Assembly: GCF_014650755.1 (NCBI RefSeq)
Contig: NZ_BMVO01000017.1
Span: 62,001-126,000, forward strand
Length of the DNA stretch: 64,000 nt
Reading direction: 5' to 3'
DNA from: Streptomyces chryseus
Lineage (GTDB): Bacteria; Actinomycetota; Actinomycetes; Streptomycetales; Streptomycetaceae
Shown here one piece after another: positions 15,720 through 26,217 of the stretch (within the stretch, counting starts at the first letter, position 1; each line of letters opens with the position of its first letter). The notes under the pieces were generated by a model that saw nothing but the letters and a program-made list of their open reading frames with translations, was not told where the DNA came from and made no database searches. The position numbers and the translations under genes were made by a program.

Positions 15720-17286
15720 GCCGGACGCCCTGGCCTCCCCTTCCGTACCTCCGGCCCCTCCCACCCCGCCCATTCCGCTGGCCGCGCTGCTGGCGCGGGA
15801 GGAGCTGGGGCTGCGCCTGCTCGCGGGGCCCGAGGACAGGGATCTGCACTGGGTGCACACCTCGGAGATGGGCGACCCGTACCCGTACCTGCTGGGCGGC
15901 GAGCTCCTCCTGACGGCCGGCGTCCAGCTCACCGACCCCGGCCACTACGTCTCCCGGGTCGTGGCGGCGGGCGCGGCGGCGCTCGGCTTCGGCGTCGCGC
16001 CGGTGTACGACACGGTGCCGCCGGCCCTGGTGGCCGCCTGCGAGCGGCACGGGCTGCCGCTGGTGGAGGTGCCGCCGCCCACGACGTTCACGGCGATCGC
16101 CCGCGCGGTGTGGCGGCTGATGGCGGAGGCCCGCCACCGGGAGCTGCGCCGCGTCGCCCAGGCCCAGCAGGGGCTGGCCACGGCGGCGGCCCGGCCCGAC
16201 CCCGTGCCGGCGGTGCTGCGGCAGCTGACGGCGCGGCTCGACGGGGCGTGGGCGGTGCTGCTGTCGGCGGAGGGCGCGCCGCTGGCCACGGCGGGGCGCT
16301 CGCCGTCGCCCGAGACGCACGCGGCCCTGGCGCGGCTCGCGCGCGTGGTCAGTCCGCCGCCGGAACCGGCCCCGCTCGAGAGCACCGGCCCCGCCGGCTC
16401 GCCCCCGCCCGCCGCGCGGCCCGCGCCCGCCACGTCGACCCCGCCCGCCGCCAGGCCCGCGCCCTCCTCCGCGACCGACACCGTCGGCGACGGCCATCTC
16501 GCCGCGTACGCCCTCGCCGGCGGCCAGCGGCTCGTGCTCGCGGTGGCCTCGGACCGGCGCGAGGCGGGCGACCACACCATCGCGGGCGTCGCCGTCGTAC
16601 TCCTGTCGCTGCTCACCACGCCGCACCAGGGCGCCGCGGAGTCCGCCCGCGCCGCCGCGCTGGTGCGGCTGCTGCTGGGAGCGGACGCGGGCGAGGTGGC
16701 GCCGCTGCTGGGCGCGGACGAGTGGATCGTGGTGCACGCGCGGCCCGCCGCCGAGGCCACGGGGCCCGACCCGCTGGCCGCGGCGGCGCTCGGGGCGGCG
16801 CTCGGCAGCGCGCTGGTGGACGCGACCGAGGAGGGGGGCGTACGGGTACTGCTCGCCGGCGGGGCCCGGGAGATCGAACCGCAGCCGGGCTGGACCCTCG
16901 GCGTGAGCGCCCCCGTGCCCCCGTCGGAGCTGCCCGCCGCCGATCTCCGCGCCGAGCGAGCCGTACGCCGCGCCGAGGCCACCCGCAGCGCGCTCGTGCG
17001 CGACCGGGGCGAGGCGGGCGGCGGGCTCGCCTCCCTGGTCACGCCGGACGAGGCCCGCGCGCACGCCCGCGTGCGACTCGCCCCGATCGCCGCGTCGCCC
17101 GCGCTCGTCACGACCCTGCGCACCTGGCTCTCGCTGCACGGGAGCTGGGACCGTACGGCCGTCGCGCTCGACGTGCACCGCAACACGGTCCGCCAGCGCG
17201 TCGCCCGCTGCGCGACCCTCCTGGACGCCGACCTGGACGACGCGGACGTGCGGATGGACCTGTGGTTCGCGCTGCGCTGGCTGTGA
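15718..17286 (+). CDS. PucR-family transcriptional regulator
   Basis: A 522-residue protein with an N-terminal PucR domain (about residues 15-130, containing ELLLTAGVQL) and a C-terminal PucR-type helix-turn-helix at about 460-520 (SLHGSWDRTAVALDVHRNTVRQR). A Pro/Ala-rich linker occupies about 220-265. Family members regulate purine, amino-acid and polyamine catabolism genes, commonly ones next to them. It is divergent from the symporter-ureohydrolase-TPP operon and most likely controls it. The start is uncertain: ATG 15718 and in-frame ATG 15703 are 15 bases apart and neither has a strong ribosome site. The dyad over the start suggests self-control. Confidence 0.85.
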   Translation: MPDALASPSVPPAPPTPPIPLAALLAREELGLRLLAGPEDRDLHWVHTSEMGDPYPYLLGGELLLTAGVQLTDPGHYVSRVVAAGAAALGFGVAPVYDTVPPALVAACERHGLPLVEVPPPTTFTAIARAVWRLMAEARHRELRRVAQAQQGLATAAARPDPVPAVLRQLTARLDGAWAVLLSAEGAPLATAGRSPSPETHAALARLARVVSPPPEPAPLESTGPAGSPPPAARPAPATSTPPAARPAPSSATDTVGDGHLAAYALAGGQRLVLAVASDRREAGDHTIAGVAVVLLSLLTTPHQGAAESARAAALVRLLLGADAGEVAPLLGADEWIVVHARPAAEATGPDPLAAAALGAALGSALVDATEEGGVRVLLAGGAREIEPQPGWTLGVSAPVPPSELPAADLRAERAVRRAEATRSALVRDRGEAGGGLASLVTPDEARAHARVRLAPIAASPALVTTLRTWLSLHGSWDRTAVALDVHRNTVRQRVARCATLLDADLDDADVRMDLWFALRWL

Positions 17287-17347
17287 CGCGTACGACCGTC
17301 CCGAAGCCTGGACAGCCCTGGTGACCAACCGGTAACTTCGACTGAGC

Positions 17348-17355
17348 AAGCGCTT
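17348..17355. promoter_or_regulatory. AAGCGCTT core upstream of acyl-CoA dehydrogenase
   Basis: GAGCAAGCGCTTAGA lies about 50 bases before the acyl-CoA dehydrogenase start. Only the eight-base core is palindromic. TetR-type fatty-acid regulators of actinobacteria often use similar AAGCGCTT-centred sites, so it may be an operator. The match is short. Confidence 0.25.
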
Positions 17356-17402
17356 AGAACAGCATCGCCAGCATCGCCAATGGAGCAAGAAGGGGGCGTC
17401 CC

Positions 17403-18560
17403 GTGCGCCGCAGCGTTTTCAACGAGGACCACGAGGCCTTCCGGAAGACCATCCGGGCCTTCATCGAGGCCGAGGTCGTCCCCGTCTACGACGAGTGGTT
17501 CGCCGCCGGCCAGGCGCCGCGCGACTTCTACTACAAGCTCGGCGAGCTGGGCGTCTTCGGCATCCGCGTCCCGGAGGAGTACGGCGGCGCCGGCATCGAG
17601 TCGCACAAGTACGAGGCCGTCATGTACGAGGAGACCTCGCGCGCGGGCGTCAACTTCGGCGGCTCCGGCGTGCACGTGCTGCTCGGCCTGCCCTACATCG
17701 AGATGCTCGCCACCGACGAGCAGAAGCAGCGCTTCCTGCCGAAGTTCGTCTCCGGCGAGGAGATGTGGGCGCTGGCGATGACCGAGCCGGGCACCGGCTC
17801 CGACGTCGCGGGCATGAAGACCACCGCGAAGCTCTCCGAGGACGGCACGCACTACGTCCTCAACGGCGCCAAGACCTTCATCACCGGCGGTGTGCACGCC
17901 GACCGCGTCATCGTGTGCGCCCGCACCTCCGCCCCGAGCGCCGAGGACCGCCGCTTCGGCATCTCCCTGTTCGCCGTGGACACCAAGTCCGAGGGCTACT
18001 CGGTGGGCCGCAAGCTGGACAAGCTCGGCCTGAAGACCTCCGACACCGCCGAGCTGGCGTTCGTCGACGTGAAGGTCCCGGTCGAGGACCTGCTCGGCGA
18101 GGAGAACAAGGGCTTCGGCTACCTCGGCAAGAACCTCGCCTCCGAGCGCTGGGGCATCGCGTTCGGCGCGTACGCCCAGGCCAAGGCCGCCGTCCGGTTC
18201 GCCCAGCAGTACGTGCAGGAGCGCACCGTCTTCGGCAAGCCCGTCGCGTCCTTCCAGAACACCAAGTTCGAACTGGCCGCCTGCCAGGCCGAGGTGGACG
18301 CCGCCGAGGCCGTCGTCGACCGCGCCCTGGAGGCCCTGGACGCGGGCGAGCTGACCCCGGCCGAGGCCGCGTCCGCGAAGCTGTTCGCCACCGAGGTCGC
18401 GCACCGCGTCATCGACAAGTGCCTCCAGCTGCACGGCGGTTACGGGTTCATGAACGAGTACCCGATCGCCCGCCTGTACGCCGACAACCGCGTGAACCGC
18501 ATCTACGGCGGCACCAGCGAGGTCATGAAGATGATCATTGCGAAGGACATGGGCCTCTAA
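17403..18560 (+). CDS. Acyl-CoA dehydrogenase
   Basis: A 385-residue FAD flavoprotein of the acyl-CoA dehydrogenase family, oxidising acyl-CoA to trans-2-enoyl-CoA and passing electrons to ETF. It has the substrate/FAD loop AMTEPGTGSDVAGMKTT near residue 125 and HGGYGFMNEYPIARLYADNR near the end. The C-terminal motif reads YGGTSEVMK, so the Glu that is catalytic in medium- and short-chain enzymes is Gly here. A Glu in SERWGIAFGAY sits where long-chain and isovaleryl enzymes place their base. GTG start. A thioesterase II gene follows by 36 bases, probably co-transcribed. Confidence 0.9.
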   Translation: MRRSVFNEDHEAFRKTIRAFIEAEVVPVYDEWFAAGQAPRDFYYKLGELGVFGIRVPEEYGGAGIESHKYEAVMYEETSRAGVNFGGSGVHVLLGLPYIEMLATDEQKQRFLPKFVSGEEMWALAMTEPGTGSDVAGMKTTAKLSEDGTHYVLNGAKTFITGGVHADRVIVCARTSAPSAEDRRFGISLFAVDTKSEGYSVGRKLDKLGLKTSDTAELAFVDVKVPVEDLLGEENKGFGYLGKNLASERWGIAFGAYAQAKAAVRFAQQYVQERTVFGKPVASFQNTKFELAACQAEVDAAEAVVDRALEALDAGELTPAEAASAKLFATEVAHRVIDKCLQLHGGYGFMNEYPIARLYADNRVNRIYGGTSEVMKMIIAKDMGL

Positions 18561-18596
18561 GACCGCCCTGCCGGACCGCACGGTAGAACTGCCCGC

Positions 18597-19472
18597 ATGA
18601 ACAAGGCACTCGAAGCCCTCCTCGATCTGCTCGACCTGGAGCAGATCGAGGAGGACATCTTCCGAGGCGTGAGCCGCTCGGCGATCGTCCCCCGCGTCTT
18701 CGGCGGCCAGGTCGCGGCCCAGGCCCTGGTGGCCGCCGGCCGCACCGTCCCCGGCGACCGCCTCCCCCACTCGCTCCACGCGTACTTCCTGCGCCTCGGC
18801 GACCCGGGCGCGCCGATCGTCTACACGGTCGACCGGATCCGCGACGGCCGCTCCTTCACCACCCGGCGCGTCGTCGCCGTCCAGCACGGGCAGCCGATCT
18901 TCCACCTCTCCGCGTCGTTCCAGACGTACGAGGAGGGCCTGGAGCACCAGGCGCCCATGCCGCCCGCGCCGGACCCCGAGACCCTTCCGACGGCCGCCCA
19001 GATGCTGCCGAAGTACGACTTCCTGGACTCCGGGGTCGTCGACCGCATGCTCGAGGCGCGCGCGGCGGTCGACCTGCGGTACGTCGACGCCCCGCCGTAC
19101 GGCAGCGTCGGTGAACCGCGCGAGCCGCGCTCACAGGTCTGGTTCCGTACGAACGGCAAGCTCGACGGCGCCATCGACGAACCCCTGCTGCACGTCTGCC
19201 TCGCCACGTACGTCTCCGACATGACGCTGCTCGACTCGGTGCTCCTGGCCCACGGGCGCGGCGGCTGGGCGACCGGCGACGTGGTCGGCGCGTCCCTGGA
19301 CCACGCGATGTGGTTCCACCGGCCCTTCCGGGCGGACGAATGGCTGCTGTACGACCAGGAGTCGCCGTCCGCGTCGGGCGGCCGGGGCCTGGGCCAGGCC
19401 AGGATCTACACCCAGGACGGCCGGCTGGCCATCTCCGTCATCCAGGAGGGCGTGGTCCGCGTCCCGCGCTGA
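18597..19472 (+). CDS. tesB: Acyl-CoA thioesterase II (TesB)
   Basis: A 291-residue double-hotdog thioesterase. The three catalytic elements of the E. coli enzyme can be placed: Asp in SLDHAMWFHRPF near residue 236, the Ser/Thr position in SPSASGGRGLGQARIYTQDG, and Gln in VIQEGVVR near the end. It hydrolyses acyl-CoA to free acid and CoA. It follows an acyl-CoA dehydrogenase gene closely and points the same way, suggesting a small acyl-CoA turnover unit. ATG start at 18597. Confidence 0.9.
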   Translation: MNKALEALLDLLDLEQIEEDIFRGVSRSAIVPRVFGGQVAAQALVAAGRTVPGDRLPHSLHAYFLRLGDPGAPIVYTVDRIRDGRSFTTRRVVAVQHGQPIFHLSASFQTYEEGLEHQAPMPPAPDPETLPTAAQMLPKYDFLDSGVVDRMLEARAAVDLRYVDAPPYGSVGEPREPRSQVWFRTNGKLDGAIDEPLLHVCLATYVSDMTLLDSVLLAHGRGGWATGDVVGASLDHAMWFHRPFRADEWLLYDQESPSASGGRGLGQARIYTQDGRLAISVIQEGVVRVPR

Positions 19473-19509
19473 CCCGCGCGGCTTGCGGCGTCACCGCCCG
19501 CGCGCCTGG

Positions 19510-20298
19510 TCAGGACCCTTCCAACAGGCCCGCCGCGTCCAGCAGGTACGCCGTCATCGGGTCGTAGAAGCGCGGGTCGGTGACGTGGTCGTCGAGCGGG
19601 ACGGTGACCTGGAGCGTGCCCTCGGCCTCGCCGATGAACAGCGCCGGGTCGTTGCAGTCGGCATAGCCGATCGAGTCGAGTCCGCGCTGCCCCGCACATC
19701 CCGCCCAGCCGTGGTCGGCCACGACCAGGTCGGGCAGCGGCCGCCCCTCACGCTCCAGGCCGTCGAGGATCGCCGCCATCGGCTCGGGCGAGTGCGTGTG
19801 CCACAGGGTCGCGCCGCGCTCCAGCATCGCGACGTCGGCGAACTGGAACACCATGCCCTCGTCGGCCGTGAGCCCGCCCGGGATCCGTACGATCTCGCAC
19901 CCCGCGCGGCGCAGCGCGTCCGCCGTCTGCCGGTGCACGTCGAGCAGTCCGCCCGGGTGCCCGGTCGCGAACAGCACCCGCTCGTTGCCGGCGGCGGCCT
20001 TGCGCAGCCGCGCCGCCATCCGCTCCAGCGCGTCGACGGTCAGCTCGGGGTCGATGGTGTCCTGGCCCATGCGGTGCTCGGGGTCGTCACTGACACCGCA
20101 GCGCTCCGCCATCACGGCGAGGACGTCCTGCTCGTCGGTCCAGCGGTCGCCGAGTTCGAGGCCGAGCCAGTAGTGGCGGTCGCCGTTCGCGAGCTTCCGG
20201 TAGTGGGAGAGGTTGTTGTCGCGGGGAGTGGCGACGTCACCCGCGATGCGGGTGCGGGCGAGGTGGTCGACCAGGGCGGCGCGGCTGGGTATCGGCAT
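19510..20298 (-). CDS. Conserved protein of uncertain function, phosphatase-like annotation
   Basis: A 262-residue cytoplasmic protein with conserved-looking blocks RDNNLSHYRKLANGDRHYWL near residue 22, FATGHPGGLLDVH near 115, HTHSPEPM near 165 and VVADHGWAGCAG near 190. The His/Asp-rich motifs suggest a metal-dependent hydrolase. Similar streptomycete proteins are, as I recall, labelled phosphatase without biochemical support. Another ATG nine bases upstream (20305-20307) is possible. Convergent with tesB, with only 37 bases between them. Confidence 0.6.
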   Translation of the reverse strand: MPIPSRAALVDHLARTRIAGDVATPRDNNLSHYRKLANGDRHYWLGLELGDRWTDEQDVLAVMAERCGVSDDPEHRMGQDTIDPELTVDALERMAARLRKAAAGNERVLFATGHPGGLLDVHRQTADALRRAGCEIVRIPGGLTADEGMVFQFADVAMLERGATLWHTHSPEPMAAILDGLEREGRPLPDLVVADHGWAGCAGQRGLDSIGYADCNDPALFIGEAEGTLQVTVPLDDHVTDPRFYDPMTAYLLDAAGLLEGS

Positions 20299-20365
20299 GC
20301 CCCCCATTGTGCCGTCCGCCCGCGTCCTCCGTCCGGCGAAGCCCCCGCCGGGCGTGGCGGCGGCG

Positions 20366-20986
20366 TCAGGCCGCGCCGCGCGGCGCGAGCGCTCCGAACG
20401 CCCCGTGCGCCAGCCGTCGCAGGAGCCCCTCCATCGCCGCCCGTCCCGGCAGTCCGTTGCCGTACGAGCCGAGGTGCGGCGTGGAGTTGAGCAGCCCGAA
20501 CACGGCGTGCACGGCGGACCGCGCCTCCGCCTCCGGTACGTCGGGGTTCAGCTCCCGTACGACCGTCACCCACAGTTCGACGTACTGGCGCTGGAGCTGA
20601 CGCACGCGCTTGCGGTCGCTCTCCCTGAGCCGGTCCAGCTCGCGGTCGTGCAGGGTGATCAGCGGCCGGTCGTCGAGCGCGAAGTCGATGTGGCCGTCGA
20701 TGAGCGAGCCGAGGACGGCCTGCGGGCTGTCGGCCGGCTCGGCGGCGGCGCGCCGCCTGCCGCCGTCCAGCAGCCGTTCGCTGATGCCGACGAGCAGTTC
20801 GGCGAGCATCGCGTCCTTCCCCGGGAAGTGGCGGTACAGGCCGGGGCCGCTGATGCCGACCGCGGCGCCTATCTCGTCGACGCCCACGCCGTGGAAGCCC
20901 CGCTCGGCAAAGAGGCGGGCGGCCTCCTTGAGGATCTGCTCACGGCGGGTCGGGGCCGCGACGCGGGCGGCGGCGTTGGTGCTCAT
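20366..20986 (-). CDS. accR: TetR-family repressor AccR
   Basis: A 206-residue TetR regulator with an N-terminal helix-turn-helix at about 14-60 (ILKEAARLFAERGF, then ISGPGLYRHFPGK). Context identifies it: it is next to the accD1-accA1-hmgL-acdH operon, the arrangement described for AccR of S. avermitilis, a repressor responsive to short-chain acyl-CoA that binds GTTAA-N6-TTAAC. A near-match to that operator lies 22-37 bases before its start and two more lie before accD1, so it probably represses both. The name is by context and operator, not by sequence comparison. Confidence 0.8.
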   Translation of the reverse strand: MSTNAAARVAAPTRREQILKEAARLFAERGFHGVGVDEIGAAVGISGPGLYRHFPGKDAMLAELLVGISERLLDGGRRRAAAEPADSPQAVLGSLIDGHIDFALDDRPLITLHDRELDRLRESDRKRVRQLQRQYVELWVTVVRELNPDVPEAEARSAVHAVFGLLNSTPHLGSYGNGLPGRAAMEGLLRRLAHGAFGALAPRGAA

Positions 20987-21007
20987 GAGGCCATTCTAGA
21001 CCGGCCG

Positions 21008-21023
21008 GTTAGCGATCGTTAAC
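21008..21023. promoter_or_regulatory. AccR-type operator at accR promoter
   Basis: GTTAGCGATCGTTAAC matches GTTAA-N6-TTAAC at nine of ten fixed positions and lies 22-37 bases upstream of the accR ATG. It also spans the last codons and stop of the DUF418 gene. It implies negative autoregulation. Confidence 0.7.
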
Positions 21024-22259
21024 CTCGTGGGGGCGCACCCGGAGGTGGGTGAAGGCGCGCAGCGCCCATTCCACCGGGCCGAGCCGGTGGCGGCGCAGGA
21101 ACCGGGCGCTGAGGGCGAGCTGCGCGGCGTACAGGAGGAGCGCGATGCCCAGGGGGGCGGCGATGCCGGCACGGCCGTACAGGCCCAGACCGTACCCGGT
21201 GAAGATCAGCGCCATGACCAGCGACTGGGTGAGGTAGTGGGTCAGCGCCATGCGCCCGGCGGGCGCGAGGACCCCGGCCGCCCGGGCCCCGCTCGGCGTC
21301 CCGAACCAGAGCAGCAGACCGGCGACGTACGCGGCGCTGAGCGCCGGAGCCGTGACGACACCGCTCATCGCGGCGAGCAGCTCCCAGCGGGCCGGCAGCG
21401 GGCCCGCCGCACCGGAGGCCGAGAAGGCGGCGGCGGGCAGGCCCACGCAGAGGCCCGCCACCAGGACGCGGCGCAGGCTCGCCCCGCCCACCCGGGTGAG
21501 CCACTGCCGCTTCCCGGCTGAGAGCCCCAGCAGGAAGGCGGCGACGACGAAGCCGCTCATGGTGACCAGGGCGACCACGGCGAGCGGCAGCTGCCCCACG
21601 TTCGCGCCCACGACGTCACCGAAGTCGCCCCGGTACGCCGCGGTGAGCTCGGCCGCCTCGTGGGCCGCGGCGGCCTCGGTGGCCGCGTCGTCGGGGCCGG
21701 CCAGTGTCCCGAGCACGCCGAGCAGCAGCAGGAGGGAGCCGGCCGAGCCCCACACCCACAGCGCGGCGCGGAACGCCCCCTCGGGGGTGGCCCGGCGGGC
21801 GGCGAAGAGGATCAGGCCGAGCAGGGCGTACGTCGTCAGGATGTCGCCGATGTACAGGAACACGGCGTGCAGGGCGCCGAGCGCGAAGAGCCCCAGCAGC
21901 CGTCGCGTCGTGCGCGGCCCGAGGCGGGCGCCGGCGCGCTCGGCGGAGGCAGCCTGGAGGGTGAAGCTGTAGCCGAAGAGGAACGAGAAGAGCAGGTAGA
22001 ACTTGCTCTGGGCGAGGAAGTCGACCAGCCACAGCGCCACGCCGTCGACGGCGGCGGACGGGCGGCCGCCCAGCGCGCCCTGGGTGCCGGCCATGGTCAG
22101 GGTGTTGACGAGCAGGATGCCGAGCAGGGCGAAGCCGCGCAGGGCGTCGACCTCCAGGACGCGCCGGCGGGGCTGCGACGGTACGGCAGCCGGGTCCCCT
22201 GCGGGCGCCGCTTCCCCTGCCCCCGCGCCTCGTACGGCCGTCTCTCGCAGTGTCGTCAC
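21009..22259 (-). CDS. DUF418/YeiB-like membrane protein
   Basis: A 416-residue polytopic protein with about ten membrane helices. After a Pro/Ala-rich start it has the family hallmark EVDALRGFALLGILLVNTL near residue 37, and the C-terminal half (DUF418) includes APAGRMALTHYLTQSL. Function is unknown; acyl transfer or transport has been proposed for related proteins. A GTG at 22257-22259 is preferred over upstream codons because GGGGGACAGGG precedes it. Its promoter region abuts the two AccR operators ahead of accD1, so it may be part of the AccR regulon on the divergent side. Confidence 0.75.
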   Translation of the reverse strand: MTTLRETAVRGAGAGEAAPAGDPAAVPSQPRRRVLEVDALRGFALLGILLVNTLTMAGTQGALGGRPSAAVDGVALWLVDFLAQSKFYLLFSFLFGYSFTLQAASAERAGARLGPRTTRRLLGLFALGALHAVFLYIGDILTTYALLGLILFAARRATPEGAFRAALWVWGSAGSLLLLLGVLGTLAGPDDAATEAAAAHEAAELTAAYRGDFGDVVGANVGQLPLAVVALVTMSGFVVAAFLLGLSAGKRQWLTRVGGASLRRVLVAGLCVGLPAAAFSASGAAGPLPARWELLAAMSGVVTAPALSAAYVAGLLLWFGTPSGARAAGVLAPAGRMALTHYLTQSLVMALIFTGYGLGLYGRAGIAAPLGIALLLYAAQLALSARFLRRHRLGPVEWALRAFTHLRVRPHEVNDR

Positions 22260-22356
22260 AAGCCCTGTCCCCCGTGTGTGGTCGGGTCGGATCCTGACAC
22301 GTCCGGATCTTGGAGTCGTCATACCGAAGGAGGAATCCACAGCCCTGGACACGGCG

Positions 22357-22372
22357 GTTAGCGCTCGTTAAC
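22357..22372. promoter_or_regulatory. AccR-type operator 1 upstream of accD1
   Basis: GTTAGCGCTCGTTAAC agrees with the AccR consensus at nine of ten fixed bases. It is 27 bases, start to start, from a second, exact match. Confidence 0.72.
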
Positions 22373-22383
22373 CTGGGAAGCGC

Positions 22384-22399
22384 GTTAACGCTCATTAAC
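22384..22399. promoter_or_regulatory. AccR-type operator 2 upstream of accD1
   Basis: GTTAACGCTCATTAAC is an exact match to GTTAA-N6-TTAAC, ending 31 bases before the accD1 ATG, where it would overlap the promoter or transcription start. Confidence 0.82.
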
Positions 22400-22430
22400 A
22401 TCACATCGACCGGGCAAGGGGGCTCAGGAG

Positions 22431-24047
22431 ATGCGGCAGGCACCGGTGCTGAACAGCACCGCCGATCCGGCGGCCGAGGCATGGCGGGCCAATGAGACGG
22501 CCCACCTGGAGCTCGCGGAAGGGCTGCGCGGGCGGCTGGCCGCGGCGCGGCTCGGCGGCGGTGAGAAGGCGCGAGCCCGGCACACCGCGCGCGGCAAGCT
22601 CCTCCCCCGCGACCGGGTGGACGCCCTTCTGGACCCCGGATCGCCCTTCCTGGAGCTCGCCCCGCTGGCGGCCGAGGGGATGTACGGCGGGGCGGCGCCG
22701 GCGGCGGGTGTGATCGCCGGGATCGGGCGGGTGAGCGGCCGCGAGGTGGTGATCGTCGCCAACGACGCCACCGTCAAGGGCGGCACGTACTACCCGATGA
22801 CCGTGAAGAAGCACCTGCGCGCCCAGGAGGTGGCGCTGGAGAACCGGCTGCCCTGCCTGTACCTGGTGGACTCCGGCGGCGCGTTCCTGCCCATGCAGGA
22901 CGAGGTCTTCCCCGACCGCGAGCACTTCGGACGGATCTTCTACAACCAGGCCCGCATGTCGGGCGCGGGCATCCCGCAGATCGCGGCGGTGCTCGGCTCC
23001 TGCACGGCGGGCGGGGCGTACGTTCCGGCGATGAGCGACGAGGCCGTCATCGTGCGGAACCAGGGCACGATCTTCCTGGGCGGTCCGCCGCTGGTGAAGG
23101 CCGCCACCGGCGAGGTCGTCACGGCGGAGGAGCTCGGCGGCGGCGAGGTGCACTCCCGTACCTCGGGCGTCACGGACCACCTGGCGGAGGACGACTCCCA
23201 CGCCCTGCGCATCGTCCGCAACATCGTCGCCACTCTCCCGGAGCGCGGCCCGCTGCCGTGGTCGGTCGAGCCGGTCGAGGAGCCGAAGGTCGATCCCGCC
23301 GGGCTGTACGGCGCGGTGCCGGTCGACTCCCGTACGCCCTACGACGTGCGTGAGGTCATCGCGCGTACGGTCGACGGCTCGCGCTTCCAGGAGTTCAAGG
23401 CCGAGTTCGGCCAGACGCTGGTCACCGGCTTCGCCCGGATCCACGGGCACCCGGTCGGCATCGTCGCCAACAACGGCATCCTGTTCTCCGAATCCGCCCA
23501 GAAGGGCGCGCACTTCATCGAGCTGTGCGACCAGCGCGGCATCCCCCTGCTCTTCCTCCAGAACATCTCGGGCTTCATGGTCGGCAGGGACTACGAGGCG
23601 GGCGGGATCGCCAAGCACGGCGCGAAGATGGTGACGGCCGTGGCGTGCACGCGCGTGCCGAAGCTGACGGTCGTCGTCGGCGGGTCGTACGGCGCGGGCA
23701 ACTACTCGATGTGCGGCCGGGCGTACTCGCCGCGCTTCCTGTGGATGTGGCCCAACGCGAAGATCTCCGTGATGGGCGGCGAGCAGGCGGCGTCGGTGCT
23801 GGCGACCGTCAAGCGGGACCAGTTGGAGGCGCGGGGCGAGGAGTGGCCCGCCGCCGAGGAGGAGGCGTTCAAGGCGCCGATCCGCGAGCAGTACGACGCC
23901 CAGGGCAACGCCTACTACGCCACGGCCCGGCTGTGGGACGACGGCGTGATCGACCCGCTGGAGACCCGGCAGGTCGTGGGCCTGGCCCTGACGGCCTGCG
24001 CCAACGCGCCCCTGACCGAGCCCGCCTTCGGCGTCTTCCGGATGTGA
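22431..24047 (+). CDS. accD1: Acyl-CoA carboxylase beta (carboxyltransferase) subunit
   Basis: A 538-residue carboxyltransferase of the methylcrotonyl/propionyl-CoA carboxylase beta family, complete with N- and C-terminal crotonase-like halves. Visible motifs include GARQ-like KARARHTARGKLLPRDRVD near the start, YLVDSGGAFLP near 143, GSCTAGGAYVPAMSDE near 190 and VVGGSYGAGNYSMCGRAY near 415. It transfers carboxyl from biotin to the acyl-CoA. First gene of accD1-accA1-hmgL-acdH, so methylcrotonyl-CoA (leucine breakdown) is the likely main substrate. ATG 22431, with AAGGGGG eight bases upstream. Controlled by the two AccR sites just upstream. Confidence 0.92.
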   Translation: MRQAPVLNSTADPAAEAWRANETAHLELAEGLRGRLAAARLGGGEKARARHTARGKLLPRDRVDALLDPGSPFLELAPLAAEGMYGGAAPAAGVIAGIGRVSGREVVIVANDATVKGGTYYPMTVKKHLRAQEVALENRLPCLYLVDSGGAFLPMQDEVFPDREHFGRIFYNQARMSGAGIPQIAAVLGSCTAGGAYVPAMSDEAVIVRNQGTIFLGGPPLVKAATGEVVTAEELGGGEVHSRTSGVTDHLAEDDSHALRIVRNIVATLPERGPLPWSVEPVEEPKVDPAGLYGAVPVDSRTPYDVREVIARTVDGSRFQEFKAEFGQTLVTGFARIHGHPVGIVANNGILFSESAQKGAHFIELCDQRGIPLLFLQNISGFMVGRDYEAGGIAKHGAKMVTAVACTRVPKLTVVVGGSYGAGNYSMCGRAYSPRFLWMWPNAKISVMGGEQAASVLATVKRDQLEARGEEWPAAEEEAFKAPIREQYDAQGNAYYATARLWDDGVIDPLETRQVVGLALTACANAPLTEPAFGVFRM

Positions 24048-24054
24048 GAGACAG

Positions 24055-26213
<2,159 letters not shown>

Positions 26214-26217
<4 letters not shown>

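Noticed and set aside
13098..17324. 1408-codon rightward open frame across agmatinase, symporter and PucR genes
   Set aside because: It is antisense to two genes with complete motifs and out of frame with the third; low-complexity residue usage.
15945..18947. 1000-codon leftward open frame opposite PucR, acyl-CoA dehydrogenase and thioesterase genes
   Set aside because: Shadow of three genes with clear catalytic motifs on the other strand.
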